25,535 nucleotides of DNA from assembly GCA_002423285.1 (NCBI GenBank), contig DIVF01000013.1, positions 1 to 25,535 of the forward strand, in the 5' to 3' direction. Source of the DNA: Micavibrio sp. UBA6139 (GTDB taxonomy: Bacteria > Pseudomonadota > Alphaproteobacteria > Micavibrionales > Micavibrionaceae). The notes under the pieces were generated by a model that was given only the letters and a program-made list of their open reading frames with translations, did no database searches and was not told where the DNA came from. The position numbers were made by a program, and so were the translations under genes. How positions within the stretch are numbered: position 1 is the first letter of the stretch; the number at the start of each line of letters is the position of its first letter. Positions 7,724 to 14,756 of this stretch are shown here, in pieces.

Positions 7724-8135
7724 ATTTATAAAAGACATTGGCAAGGTTGGGAACGCCGTGGGCCAAAAACTGGCCGCTGGTTTTTGCCGGTACCATTGGC
7801 GGCACCACCTTGCGCAGGAAATGATCGGTAACGTTCCGGCGCAGCGTGCCAACGAAGATTTCAGCAATCGAGAGACTCTCACGCGGCAGGGCGTCGATAA
7901 TGGTGGGATTCAAAATGCAATGACGCTCTTCGGGCAGGACCGCGTTGACGCGCGCCCACAGACGCACCAGATCCATCTGGTTATCATCCCACATCATGTC
8001 GATGACATCTTTCAGTTTCAGATGCGGCAAAGCCCCGCCCTCAATCGGGCGGGCAGCAGCACGGCAAAACACATAGGCCAGTCGGGCCAATTGCCGTGTT
8101 TCCGGATCTTGATCTGCGGAAAGGTTTGTACGCAC
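7722..8135 (-). CDS. Hypothetical protein, 137 aa
   Basis: I do not recognise this protein. It is soluble, with no signal peptide or membrane segment, and looks mostly helical. It contains YVFCRAAARPIEGG (21-34), a MMWDDNQMDLVRLWARV stretch (47-63) and NVTDHFLRKVVPPMVPAKTS near the end. The composition, with Trp, Met and Cys spread as in real proteins, and an end exactly at a strong terminator support a real gene. I prefer the GTG at 8135 because GAGG lies 9 bases upstream. An in-frame GTG at 8150 would add five residues but has no Shine-Dalgarno. A frame on the opposite strand (7686-8141) is less protein-like and begins inside the terminator. Function unknown. Confidence 0.65.
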   Translation of the reverse strand: MRTNLSADQDPETRQLARLAYVFCRAAARPIEGGALPHLKLKDVIDMMWDDNQMDLVRLWARVNAVLPEERHCILNPTIIDALPRESLSIAEIFVGTLRRNVTDHFLRKVVPPMVPAKTSGQFLAHGVPNLANVFYK

Positions 8136-8160
8136 CCCTGAAGGCCTCACTTGTTGTTTT

Positions 8161-8189
8161 TTGTGACCCTAGAGGGGTCAGTGTATTAT
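8161..8189 (+). promoter_or_regulatory. Promoter with palindromic operator-like spacer
   Basis: TTGTGA (8161-8166) and TATTAT (8184-8189) are exactly 17 bases apart, a near-consensus sigma70 arrangement. The spacer region holds an inverted repeat, TGACCC-TAGAG-GGGTCA (8164-8180), placed where a bound repressor would block RNA polymerase. It points rightward into a region with no convincing gene. The TATTATG sequence reads CATAATA on the other strand and could supply a weak -10 for the leftward gene. Confidence 0.5.
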
Positions 8190-8195
8190 GGCAAG

Positions 8196-8250
8196 AAAGA
8201 AACGCGCCCCGAACATGAAAATCCCCAAAGGTTGCCCTTTGGGGATTTTC
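8196..8250 (+). ncRNA. Candidate short hairpin RNA or attenuator
   Basis: Starting at the predicted transcription start of the promoter above, about 20 bases lead into a perfect 15-bp stem (8217-8231 with 8236-8250) with loop TTGC, ending in ATTTTC. This could be a very short RNA or a terminator/attenuator. The 27-codon frame starting at ATG 8215 has no Shine-Dalgarno and begins inside the hairpin, so I do not call it a gene. The rest of the gap (8251-8437) holds only weak structure, such as CTGTG/CACAG (8301-8305, 8321-8325). Confidence 0.3.
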
Positions 8251-8437
8251 GTGTGTGTTTGGGAGTTACACCTGATCCTACATATACGCCGTGCCTAGGG
8301 CTGTGTGGGGATCCCGTCGGCACAGTAAAATCAGATGATGAGGCATGATTAACACAAGGATTTACCCATCGCAACAAATAATTATGAAATAACAGCGCAA
8401 AACTTACTAAAAACACAACTTTGGCAAAGCGGGCATT

Positions 8438-8463
8438 AAAAAACCCAGCATTTCTGCCGGGTT
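8438..8463 (-). terminator. Terminator of tRNA-Lys
   Basis: On the minus strand, AACCCGGCA, loop GAAA and TGCTGGGTT form a stem with one G-T pair and a GNRA tetraloop, followed by a T run. It starts 22 bases after the tRNA CCA end and closes the tRNA-Lys transcript. Confidence 0.8.
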
Positions 8464-8485
8464 GCTCAATTAGAGAGAAGAGAAA

Positions 8486-8561
8486 TGGTGACCGCGGTGG
8501 GGGTCGAACCCACGACCACATGATTAAAAGTCAAGTGCTCTACCAACTGAGCTACGCGGTC
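8486..8561 (-). tRNA. tRNA-Lys (anticodon TTT)
   Basis: Read on the minus strand, the 76-nt gene begins GACCGCGTAGCTCAGTTGG. It has a D-arm, the anticodon loop CTTTTAA with TTT, and a T-arm with GGTTCGACCCC. The acceptor stem is a perfect 7-bp GACCGCG/CGCGGTC with discriminator A, and the CCA end is encoded (8486-8488). No strong promoter of its own was found; it lies 89 bases after coaD and may be read through from it. Confidence 0.97.
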
Positions 8562-8580
8562 AGGCGTCAAGGCTCTATGC

Positions 8581-8598
8581 GTCTCGTCTTGATGAGAC
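8581..8598. other. Inverted repeat between coaD and tRNA-Lys
   Basis: GTCTCGTC-TT-GATGAGAC forms an 8-bp stem with one G-T pair and a two-base apex. There is no T run, so it is not a typical terminator. It may be a processing or stabilising hairpin in a coaD to tRNA-Lys read-through transcript (inference). Confidence 0.35.
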
Positions 8599-8650
8599 TG
8601 CTGGAAAATATGTATTTAGCAGCCCCACGTCAAGTCATAATTACAAAATA

Positions 8651-9163
8651 TTACCGACCCTGTTTATTGTTTAGTTTTTCATGGGTTGCCGGGGTGATAA
8701 CTTCGCTGACATCCCCGCCTAAAGCGTGGATTTCCTTCACAAATGAGGACGATACAAACTGCCACTTATCAGCAGCCATCAGGAAGACCGTTTCGATATT
8801 GGCATCCAGCTTGGCGTTCATACCGGTCATCTGGAATTCGAACTCGAAATCCGACGTCGCGCGCAAGCCCCGAAAAATACAGGACGCATTCACATCCCGC
8901 GCAAAATGGATCAGCAAATTGTTGAACGGCCGGATTTCAATCGTGCAGTATTTTTCGTACATGCTGTCGATATCGGCCTGTGCCATGGCGACACGTTCAT
9001 CAATCGTGAATAACGGCCCCTTCTTCGTATTATCAGCCACCGCAATAATCAGATGATCAACAATCTTGCTGGCGCGTTTAATCAGGTGCAAATGCCCCTT
9101 GGTCATCGGGTCGAAAGTTCCCGGATAGACGCCGATCAATTTCTTGCCTGTTTTTTCGCTCAT
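8651..9163 (-). CDS. coaD: Phosphopantetheine adenylyltransferase
   Basis: CoaD adenylates 4'-phosphopantetheine to dephospho-CoA, the penultimate step of CoA synthesis. The 170-residue protein shows the nucleotidyltransferase motif YPGTFDPMTKGHL (13-25, with the TxGH signature at 21-24), FRGLRATSDFEFEFQMTGMN (97-116) typical of CoaD, and VSSSFVKEI (137-145), the variant of the ISSTxVRE signature. Length agrees with the family (about 160-170). The ATG at 9163 is preceded by an in-frame GTG that adds one residue; neither has a strong Shine-Dalgarno. It follows gyrA in the same direction, a neighbourhood I know from alphaproteobacteria. A terminator-like hairpin separates the two, so coaD may be transcribed partly independently. 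Confidence 0.96.
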   Translation of the reverse strand: MSEKTGKKLIGVYPGTFDPMTKGHLHLIKRASKIVDHLIIAVADNTKKGPLFTIDERVAMAQADIDSMYEKYCTIEIRPFNNLLIHFARDVNASCIFRGLRATSDFEFEFQMTGMNAKLDANIETVFLMAADKWQFVSSSFVKEIHALGGDVSEVITPATHEKLNNKQGR

Positions 9164-9188
9164 CACTGATTACTCGATTGCTGTGAAT

Positions 9189-9224
9189 CAAAATCGCTCC
9201 CGCTGCTTTTGCAAGGGGAGCGAT
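9189..9224 (-). terminator. Probable terminator of gyrA
   Basis: On the minus strand, ATCGCTCCC and GGGAGCGAT form a perfect 9-bp stem (9193-9201 with 9216-9224) around a 14-base loop that can itself pair partly (GCAAAAGC). TTTTGATT follows. It begins 10 bases after the gyrA stop. Confidence 0.7.
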
Positions 9225-9233
9225 CAACTCTGA

Positions 9234-11969
9234 TTACTGAACGCTATCCGGACCAGGAACGATCTGCGCGTCTTCGATTGCTTCCGGGGCTTCGCTGTCT
9301 TCGTCGATCAGCCAGGCAACAGATACAATCCGTTCGCCTTCGGCAACCTTGAAGATCGTAACGCCTTGAGCATTGCGGCCTGTGAAGCGGATGGTATCAA
9401 CAGGTGTGCGGATCAACTGCCCTGCATCGGTGACCAGCATAATCTGGTGGTCATCGGTAACTGGGAAGGTTGCAACAACCTCACCGCCGTTTTTATCGGT
9501 CAGGCCCATATTGGTGACGCCCTGTCCACCACGACCCGACAAGCGGTATTCGTAGGCCGATGTGCGTTTCCCAAAGCCCTTGACCGAGACGGTCAGCAGG
9601 AACTGTTCCTTGGCTTGCAGTTCCTTGAAGCGTTCTTCGCTCAACTCAACGGCGGCACCTTCCTCGAACTCGGTACCTTCCTCATCTGCGCCGCGCAACT
9701 TGCTGGCCATTTTTAAGTAAGCGGTGCGTTCATCGGCGGTGGCATCGACATGGGTCAGGATGGACATAGAGATAACCTCATCGCCCTTCTTCGCCAGTTT
9801 TACGCCGCGAACCCCGGTCGAGGTCCGGCCAGCAAAGACACGGATGTCTTCAACCGGGAAGCGGATGGCTTTACCCTGTGCGGTGGCCAGAACGATATCG
9901 TCGCTCTCATGCGCGATTTTGACGGAGACGAGCTTTTCACCCTCATCTTCCAGTTTCATCGCAATCAGACCATTGGAACGGATGCTGCGGAAATCGGACA
10001 ATTTGTTCCGGCGCACGGACCCCGTAGAGGTCGCGAACAAGATATCCATGTTGTCCCAGATTTCTTCATCTTCCGGCAGACGCAGGATGACCGACATGTT
10101 TTCGCCGGGTTCCAGCGGGAACATGTTGATCAGGGCCTTGCCACGCGCCTGTGGGGTCGCCAGCGGCAATTGCCACACTTTCAGCTTATGCACGATACCC
10201 TTCGATGTGAAGAACAGCAGCGGCGTATGTGTGGACGCAACGAACAGGTCAGAGACGAAATCCTCATCCTTCAGGTCAGTCCCCGAACGGCCCTTGCCGC
10301 CACGCTTTTGCGCGCGGTAGGTCGCCAGCGGCACGCGCTTCGCGTAACCACCATGGGTGATAGTCACAACCATCTCTTCGCGTTGGATCAGGTCTTCGAT
10401 GTCTTCTTCGAATTCGGAATCGATGATTTCGGTACGGCGTGGTGTACCGAACTTGGCCTTCACCTCAACCAGCTCCTGGCGCAAAACACCCAGCAGCTTT
10501 TCACGGCTGGCGAGGATTGACAGCAATTCTGCAATCGTATCGGTGATTTCTTTTAACTCATCACCAATCTTATCGCGTTCCAGACCGGTCAAACGGTGCA
10601 AGCGCAGGTCCAAAATGGCCTTCACTTGCAATTCGGACATCTGGTAGGTGCCGTTATCATCAACGAAATATTCCAGATCATCGATCAGGGCGATCAGCGG
10701 CGCGACATCATTTGCCGGCCAGCGTCTGGCCAACAGGGCCTCACGCGCCATCGCCGGGTCATTGGCATTCCGGATCAGGGCGATGATTTCATCAATATTG
10801 GCAACAGCAACCGCCAGACCAGCCAAGATGTGGGCGCGGTCACGCGCCTTGCCAAGTTCATAAACGGTACGGCGGCCAATGACCTCTTCCCGGAATTTCA
10901 GGAAGGCTTCGATGAAATCGCGCAGGATCAGTGTTTGCGGCTTGCCGTGGTTCAAGGCCAGCATGTTGCAAGAGAATGTTGTTTGCAACGAGGTGTGCTT
11001 GAACAATTGGTTCAAAACAACATCGGCATTGGCATTCTTTTTCAGTTCAATAACGATACGAACACCGTCACGGTCGGATTCATCACGAATTTCCGACATG
11101 TCTTCGACGATCTTTTCACGACCCACTTCGCCGAGGCGTTCGAGCAAGCGGCCCTTATTCACCTGATAGGGGACTTCGTGAATGATAATCGCCTGACGCT
11201 TGTCACGGATATCTTCAAAAGAGGCCTTCGCGCGCATTGGCACGGAACCATTGCCGGTCATATAGGCCGATTTAATACCCATACGGCCCAAAATCTGCCC
11301 CCCCGTCGGGAAGTCTGGGCCTGGAATAATGCCGATCAAATCTTCGTTCGATAATTCCGGGTTATCAATCATGGCACAGCACGCATCAATGACTTCGTTC
11401 AAATTGTGCGGCGGAATATTGGTCGCCATACCAACGGCAATACCGCTGGCCCCGTTCACCAACAAATTGGGAATACGCGCAGGCAAAACAACGGGCTCTT
11501 GCAGGGATTCGTCATAGTTCGGACGGAAATCAACCGTGTCTTTATCGATATCTTCCAACAGGGCTTCGGCGGATTTCGCCAGACGTGCTTCGGTATAACG
11601 CATCGCCGCTGCCGGGTCGCCGTCCATCGAACCAAAGTTACCCTGACCGTCAATCATCGGCAAACGCAGCGAGAAGGTTTGCGCCATACGGACCATGGCT
11701 TCGTAAATCGCGGAGTCACCATGCGGGTGATACTTACCCATGACTTCACCGACGATACGCGCCGATTTCTTGTAGGCCTTATCGGAGGTAAATCCACTTT
11801 CCTTCATCGCGAAGAAAATCCGGCGGTGAACAGGTTTCAAGCCATCCCGTACATCCGGCAAAGCCCGCGACACGATCACGCTCATCGCGTAATCGAGGTA
11901 GGATTTTTTCATCTCGTCTTCCAACGAAATGGTTGGAAGTTCCGGGGGAAGATCTGCGGATTCGGTCAT
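9234..11969 (-). CDS. gyrA: DNA gyrase subunit A
   Basis: GyrA is the DNA cleavage/religation and wrapping subunit of gyrase, which with GyrB introduces negative supercoils. The 911-residue protein has the winged-helix core with catalytic Tyr125 in AAMRYTEARL, and a quinolone-determining region GKYHPHGDSAIYE in which Ser86 aligns with E. coli Ser83 and Glu90 with Asp87. The C-terminal beta-pinwheel holds the GyrA box as QKRGGKG, which separates it from ParC. The tail is acidic. AGGTG lies 6 bases before the ATG at 11969. It is flanked by terminator hairpins on both sides, so it is probably transcribed mainly on its own, although I found no convincing promoter in the short upstream gap. Confidence 0.97.
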   Translation of the reverse strand: MTESADLPPELPTISLEDEMKKSYLDYAMSVIVSRALPDVRDGLKPVHRRIFFAMKESGFTSDKAYKKSARIVGEVMGKYHPHGDSAIYEAMVRMAQTFSLRLPMIDGQGNFGSMDGDPAAAMRYTEARLAKSAEALLEDIDKDTVDFRPNYDESLQEPVVLPARIPNLLVNGASGIAVGMATNIPPHNLNEVIDACCAMIDNPELSNEDLIGIIPGPDFPTGGQILGRMGIKSAYMTGNGSVPMRAKASFEDIRDKRQAIIIHEVPYQVNKGRLLERLGEVGREKIVEDMSEIRDESDRDGVRIVIELKKNANADVVLNQLFKHTSLQTTFSCNMLALNHGKPQTLILRDFIEAFLKFREEVIGRRTVYELGKARDRAHILAGLAVAVANIDEIIALIRNANDPAMAREALLARRWPANDVAPLIALIDDLEYFVDDNGTYQMSELQVKAILDLRLHRLTGLERDKIGDELKEITDTIAELLSILASREKLLGVLRQELVEVKAKFGTPRRTEIIDSEFEEDIEDLIQREEMVVTITHGGYAKRVPLATYRAQKRGGKGRSGTDLKDEDFVSDLFVASTHTPLLFFTSKGIVHKLKVWQLPLATPQARGKALINMFPLEPGENMSVILRLPEDEEIWDNMDILFATSTGSVRRNKLSDFRSIRSNGLIAMKLEDEGEKLVSVKIAHESDDIVLATAQGKAIRFPVEDIRVFAGRTSTGVRGVKLAKKGDEVISMSILTHVDATADERTAYLKMASKLRGADEEGTEFEEGAAVELSEERFKELQAKEQFLLTVSVKGFGKRTSAYEYRLSGRGGQGVTNMGLTDKNGGEVVATFPVTDDHQIMLVTDAGQLIRTPVDTIRFTGRNAQGVTIFKVAEGERIVSVAWLIDEDSEAPEAIEDAQIVPGPDSVQ

Positions 11970-12030
11970 GCTTACACCTGTTTGAAAAGACTGCTTTTTG
12001 TAGCATTTATGGCCCTGTTAAACAAACAGA

Positions 12031-12052
12031 AAAGCCCCCTTTCGGGGGCTTT
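12031..12052 (-). terminator. Terminator of the ssb-methyltransferase-DUF2059 transcript
   Basis: A perfect 9-bp stem, AAAGCCCCC (12031-12039) with GGGGGCTTT (12044-12052), has on the minus strand a GAAA tetraloop followed by TCTGTTTG. It lies 33 bases past the DUF2059 gene stop and separates it from gyrA. Confidence 0.8.
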
Positions 12053-12085
12053 AGCCGGGGCCTTTTCAGAGCCCGAAAATGACCA

Positions 12086-12628
12086 TTAAGGCCTTGTTTT
12101 TGTTGTATTTTCCACTTCCGTGGCGGGCTTGCTTTGCGGGGCCGGTTTCGCGGTGTCTGCTTTTGGCGCAATTTCCGGGGCTGGCGCGTTGCCGGTACGC
12201 TCCGCAATCATCGCAGAATCAAGCATACGGATGATTTCCGGCTGAATTTTTTCCTGATAGATTGGGAGTTTTTTCTCAATCGAGCGGGCCTCGGCTGAGC
12301 CAAAATACTCAACCATCTTGGTCAGTTCCTGCGTCGTGTACAGATCAACCATGGTATCGATGGAAAGCTTTTCCAGCTTTGTATAATCAAACGCCTTCTC
12401 AACCATCTTCAAAAAGCGGTCACGCTCCATCGGCGGCAAGTTCTGGCCAACCTGATTAACCGCGTCTTGTACTTGTGCCTTTGCCGGACGGATTTTATGC
12501 ATTTCCGTGGCCAGCTCGACACGCTTGGCGCGGTCAGCATCTTTATCGCCGTCTTGCGCCCAAACAGGGCCAATGGCCGTAAAAGACAGGGCTGAAACAG
12601 TCAGGCAAAGCATCAGGGTGTGGCGCAT
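12086..12628 (-). CDS. Exported DUF2059-like protein
   Basis: The 180-residue precursor has a Sec signal peptide (hydrophobic residues 5-20, cleavage after VWA at 22-24), so the mature protein should be periplasmic. The central part matches the feel of the DUF2059 helical domain: LYTTQELTKMVEYFGSAEAR, a KKLP motif, then QEKIQPEIIRML. The last 35 residues are Pro/Ala/Lys-rich and probably disordered. DUF2059 proteins have no established activity. The ATG at 12628 is chosen because GGAG lies 9 bases upstream; an in-frame TTG precedes it directly. It starts 37 bases after the methyltransferase gene and is probably co-transcribed with it and ssb. Family assignment is by motif memory only. Confidence 0.75.
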   Translation of the reverse strand: MRHTLMLCLTVSALSFTAIGPVWAQDGDKDADRAKRVELATEMHKIRPAKAQVQDAVNQVGQNLPPMERDRFLKMVEKAFDYTKLEKLSIDTMVDLYTTQELTKMVEYFGSAEARSIEKKLPIYQEKIQPEIIRMLDSAMIAERTGNAPAPEIAPKADTAKPAPQSKPATEVENTTKTRP

Positions 12629-12665
12629 CAATCGAATCTCCGGATAAATAATAACGTGGCGCAGC

Positions 12666-13976
12666 TTACGCTGTTTTCAGCACTCTTTCGAGGGCTGTCT
12701 TGATATGGGTTTGTTCATCTTGAATATCCACCCCGGCGATGCGGGCGGTAAAACGCACCCATTCGCGCTGAACCCCGGCATCGATCAGGGGGGCATAGTC
12801 CAGCCCCGCCCGCACGACATCCTTCGCCACCAGCAAATGCCCGAAACGATCACACAGGGCATCCTGTTCAAGGCTCAAAATGCCTGATGGCTCCTGCGCC
12901 GTGGCCGGGGCATAGGTGAAGACAGGATGCAGGCCATTGGGCCGAGTGATAAAGCGCACCGGGCCGTCCTGAACGATAGCGGTGCGGGCCATGTTCATCA
13001 TGCGAAGGGCGGCCTGCGCCTGAAGCCCTTCAAAAACGGTGTTCTGGGTAAAATCTGCAACACTGACTCCACCTGCGGCGGCCGCAAAACGGCGCGTGGC
13101 ATTCAACGGGTCGGCCAGTTTCCGGTTCGGGCGAATCTGCGATAATCCCTGCTCCGCCAGCCCATCGTAAAGGCGCATCCAATGCGGCAACATCGGCCCC
13201 AGCGGCACAGCATAACGCGTATCATCAACCTCGCGCAGCAACGCCGGATTGCGGCGGATCATATCAATGAAGCAATGGGCAAAGCCCAATTTGTAACTGG
13301 TGTTCTTCGCCGCATGGATCATGCTGTCGCGGTAAACGGGCAAGGCATCAGCGTGGTGCGTTGGCATTTGCAGCGACACGGAATCCCACCACACATCATT
13401 GCGGCCCAGCTTATCATCCTTGGCATCGGTCATGTGTTCGAAATGGATCAGAAAGTCCGCAGCCATATCGCGCAGCTCTTCCGCCGACACCGCATACATC
13501 GGGCGGTCCGCCGGGGCCGGGCCATGGCGCAGCGTGATAAACATCACCGCCCCCGGATTGGCCAGCGCACAAAGGGTCTGGAACATTTCGGCCCGCGCAG
13601 GCGCATCCAGATGCATCCACGCGGCACTCATGACGATGAGATCGTATTTTTGTCCCGTGCGCTTCACCTGTTCACGAATGCCATGCAGATGCGGCATCAA
13701 ATCAACGCTATAGGTCACATTGTCATGGGCATTGACGGCCCGCGCTTCGCGGATCATCCCCGGTGCGCCGTCGACCGCATCCACAGTGAAACCCTGCCCG
13801 GCCAACCATTTGGCATCACGCCCATTGCCACAGGCAATATCAAGGGCGCATTGACGCGGCAGGCGTAATTTTAATCCGGAAAGAACATCAACACTGGAAA
13901 CGGTTTGATACTGGGCCGAAAGTTTCGAGGCCTGGGCATCATAGGTAGACAGAATTTGATCTCTGACGTCCTTCAT
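12666..13976 (-). CDS. SAM-dependent methyltransferase fused to an unassigned C-terminal domain
   Basis: The 436-residue protein has an N-terminal class I methyltransferase fold: motif I ALDIACGNGRDAKWLA (44-59), the acidic residue after strand 2 in VDAVDGAPGM (65-74), and a YDLIVMSAAWMHLD strand 4 region (111-124). Residues about 215-436 form a separate part with NTSYKLGFAHCFIDMI (225-240) and VPLGPMLPHWMRLYDGL (257-273). This recalls the N-terminal helical region of some HNH-endonuclease family proteins (SYKxALLxAL), but no HNH nuclease motif is present here. The substrate is unknown. It lies 36 bases after ssb and 37 before the DUF2059 gene. The ATG at 13976 is preferred to a TTG at 13985; neither has a clear Shine-Dalgarno. 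Confidence 0.8.
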   Translation of the reverse strand: MKDVRDQILSTYDAQASKLSAQYQTVSSVDVLSGLKLRLPRQCALDIACGNGRDAKWLAGQGFTVDAVDGAPGMIREARAVNAHDNVTYSVDLMPHLHGIREQVKRTGQKYDLIVMSAAWMHLDAPARAEMFQTLCALANPGAVMFITLRHGPAPADRPMYAVSAEELRDMAADFLIHFEHMTDAKDDKLGRNDVWWDSVSLQMPTHHADALPVYRDSMIHAAKNTSYKLGFAHCFIDMIRRNPALLREVDDTRYAVPLGPMLPHWMRLYDGLAEQGLSQIRPNRKLADPLNATRRFAAAAGGVSVADFTQNTVFEGLQAQAALRMMNMARTAIVQDGPVRFITRPNGLHPVFTYAPATAQEPSGILSLEQDALCDRFGHLLVAKDVVRAGLDYAPLIDAGVQREWVRFTARIAGVDIQDEQTHIKTALERVLKTA

Positions 13977-14012
13977 GATGCGCAAGCCCCGTAAAACTTA
14001 TAAATGATATTC

Positions 14013-14486
14013 CTAGAAAGGAATTTCGTCTTCGAATGCATCCACTTTCGCGGCTGGTGCGGCACTACCCGAAGAACGGGCTGGCGCGGAATAGCCGGAT
14101 TGATCGTATTCACCGCCGCCGGCGTTGCTACCACTGCCGCTGCGTGAATCGAGCATGGTCAATTCGCCACGGAATGGTTTCAAGACGACTTCTGTTGTGT
14201 ATTGCTTCACGCCGTCTTTTTCCCACTGGCGGGTTTCAAGTTGCCCTTCCAGATAGACTTTGGAGCCTTTTTTGACGAATTTTTCGACGACACCGACGAT
14301 GCCTTGATTAAAGACAACGATTTTGTGCCATTGGGTGCGTTCCTGACGCTCGCCGGACTTGTCCTTCCAGCTTTCGGACGTTGCCAGCGAAAAGTTCGCT
14401 ACGCGGTCGCCGGATTGCATGTTGCGGATTTCCGGGTCTGTCCCCAGATTGCCAACCAAAATAACTTTATTGACGCTTCCCGCCAT
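14013..14486 (-). CDS. ssb: Single-stranded DNA-binding protein
   Basis: SSB coats single-stranded DNA in replication, recombination and repair and recruits partners through its C-terminal tip. The 157-residue protein has an OB fold starting NKVILVGNLGTDPE (6-19), then WHKIVVFN and GSKVYLEGQLETRQW. A Gly/Ser-rich linker (115-145) leads to the acidic tip FEDEIPF, a variant of the classical DDDIPF end. The frame stays open for 45 codons upstream, but ATG 14486 is certain from the family N-terminus and a GGAG 8 bases upstream. It is divergent from the AAA+ gene, with a 270-base gap between. A methyltransferase gene follows 36 bases downstream in the same direction. Confidence 0.97.
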   Translation of the reverse strand: MAGSVNKVILVGNLGTDPEIRNMQSGDRVANFSLATSESWKDKSGERQERTQWHKIVVFNQGIVGVVEKFVKKGSKVYLEGQLETRQWEKDGVKQYTTEVVLKPFRGELTMLDSRSGSGSNAGGGEYDQSGYSAPARSSGSAAPAAKVDAFEDEIPF

Positions 14487-14666
14487 GGTTAAAGCTCCAT
14501 CTTCTGTTCTGTGCTGTTTAAGATTGGCCCAAACTATAACGATCCCCCGGGCAGTTGAAAGGGATTTATCCGCCCCATCCCCAGCAATCTCTGTGTAGAC
14601 ATGCCCCAGTGGGGTTTCCATATGACATTAACCATTTGATTGTAAAGGATTTATTAAGATTTTTTC

Positions 14667-14694
14667 TTGTAAGTTTTCCTTGCTCGCGTACACT
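14667..14694 (+). promoter_or_regulatory. Candidate promoter of the AAA+ gene in an AT-rich gap
   Basis: TTGTAA (14667-14672) and TACACT (14689-14694) are 16 bases apart. They sit in a strikingly AT-rich stretch (about 14636-14745) unlike the surrounding coding DNA. The start would be near 14701, giving a 55-base leader with a GGGAG Shine-Dalgarno before ATG 14757. Other AT-rich hexamers are possible, so the exact site is uncertain. The rest of the gap to ssb (14487-14635) shows nothing definite. Confidence 0.4.
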
Positions 14695-14756
14695 TGAATT
14701 AGAAAAAATAAATAAACAAAATATATAAAAAAACATCGATCAGGGAGATCACCGAA

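Noticed and set aside
8421..9056. 211-codon open frame on the + strand across tRNA-Lys and coaD
   Set aside because: It runs antisense through tRNA-Lys and coaD; its GGGRTHDHM-like residues are the typical antisense reading of a tRNA and not a protein.
9750..11354. Long + strand frames (up to 256 codons) inside gyrA
   Set aside because: They lie fully antisense to an intact gyrA and have unnatural composition; shadows caused by codon bias.
14506..14519. Possible LexA box before ssb (GTTC-TGTGCT-GTTT)
   Set aside because: The spacing is 6 and not 7, and the second half-site is GTTT, so it does not meet the GTTC-N7-GTTC rule.
14487..14621. 45-codon N-terminal extension of ssb
   Set aside because: The family N-terminus and a good Shine-Dalgarno fix the start at 14486; the extension is simply an open frame.
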